Of a DNA stretch of 5,092 bases, positions 4,840 through 5,092 are shown one piece after another. The notes under the pieces are model-generated. The model was not told where the DNA came from and made no database searches. It saw only the letters and a list, made by a program, of their open reading frames with translations. This DNA is from a bacterium UBP9_UBA1432 (GTDB lineage: Bacteria > Vulcanimicrobiota > Xenobia > Xenobiales > Xenobiaceae), in assembly GCA_002329445.1 (NCBI GenBank), contig DCTU01000402.1, forward strand, positions 1-5,092, read 5' to 3'. Numbering within the stretch: the stretch's first letter is position 1; each line of letters opens with the position of its first letter. A program made the position numbers and the translations under genes.

Positions 4840-5092
4840 GTCGTGGTTCGTCACCCAGTCCGAAGACGACCACCCGGGCCGGGGTGCCAGCCACCACCAC
4901 CGTGAGCCGCGCGGGGGCATACCGGTAGAGGACGGTCTTCCCCTGGCCCGGCTGGCGGGCAGAAGGTTCACCCAGGGCCGCCTTCATCTCCGGCAGGCCG
5001 GAACCCCGGCGCAGGATCTGCTGGCCTTCGCGTTCCAGGCGGCTGCCGGTGACGAAACCGACCCTTCCTGACGGGTCGAAGTGGATGGCCGG
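4835..5092 (-). CDS. C-terminal fragment of an unidentified protein, BamE/SmpA-like appearance
   Basis: The minus-strand frame is open from the right window edge to a TGA (complement of 4835-4837), giving 85 C-terminal residues; the start lies outside the window. It reads AIHFDPSGRVGFVTGSRL, then SGLPEMKAALGEPSARQ (31-47), TVLYRYAPARLTVVV (54-68) and ARVVVFGLGDEPRP at the end. The order of a short helix with an aLGePs turn, a YRY strand and a closing valine-rich strand recalls the small SmpA/OmlA (BamE-like) fold seen in many envelope proteins of unknown role. This is pattern inference, and no motif proves it. The coding call rests on uninterrupted, plausible protein sequence and on the tight convergent end with the glycosyltransferase. 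The opposite-strand frames here give compositionally odd products and are rejected. Confidence 0.75.
   Translation of the reverse strand, partial: PAIHFDPSGRVGFVTGSRLEREGQQILRRGSGLPEMKAALGEPSARQPGQGKTVLYRYAPARLTVVVAGTPARVVVFGLGDEPRP

Noticed and set aside
4018..4971. A 317-codon minus-strand open frame opposite the glycosyltransferase
   Set aside because: It overlaps the conserved donor-binding half in antisense and conflicts with the better minus-strand frame ending at 4835.
4802..5071. A plus-strand open frame at the right end
   Set aside because: It overlaps the end of the glycosyltransferase and lies opposite a minus-strand frame that reads as a normal protein. Its composition is poor and it has no credible ribosome binding site.

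Overview
The window is a GC-rich bacterial chromosomal segment with five protein-coding genes, two of them cut by the window edges. The codons are strongly G/C-ending, clear purine-rich Shine-Dalgarno sites precede most starts, and there are no introns. A lipobox-bearing lipoprotein, a secreted protein, a GT-B glycosyltransferase and a bacterial relative of eRF1/aRF1 release factors all fit a free-living environmental bacterium. The phylum cannot be fixed from this sequence. The lipoprotein style (Cys-Gly-Gly-Gly, a Pro/Ser linker, repeat domain) is common in GC-rich, poorly cultured lineages, but that is only an impression. No tRNA, rRNA, CRISPR, insertion sequence, integrase or attachment site was seen.

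Layout. At 1-273 (minus) lies the start of a secreted protein with a signal peptide and a possible copper-amine-oxidase-N-like domain. A 164-bp divergent intergenic region (274-437) holds a 7-bp direct repeat spaced by exactly 10 bp and a UUCG-capped hairpin. At 438-2087 (plus) is a 549-residue lipoprotein with an N-terminal beta-rich domain, a Pro/Ser linker and six copies of a P-x-V-A-M-D-x-x-G-N-x-V-V-x-W motif that look like beta-propeller blades. A 120-bp gap with two abutting perfect hairpins follows. At 2208-3356 (plus) is a 382-residue baeRF protein (bacterial archaeo-eukaryotic release factor family), ended by a good intrinsic terminator at 3379-3415. At 3520-4827 (plus) is a 435-residue GT4-type glycosyltransferase with an unusual proline-rich insert. 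It converges on the C-terminal end of another minus-strand gene (4835-5092). The two stop codons are 7 bp apart and lie in the two arms of one perfect inverted repeat.

How the genes relate. The layout does not look like one dedicated pathway. The lipoprotein and baeRF genes are co-oriented and could be partly co-transcribed, while the terminator separates the glycosyltransferase as its own unit. The two edge genes are minus-strand envelope or secreted-type proteins. I see no convincing undescribed multi-gene system. The most notable items are the baeRF protein without a canonical GGQ loop, the repeat architecture of the lipoprotein, the C8 tract and proline insert in the glycosyltransferase, and several well-formed hairpins at gene boundaries.
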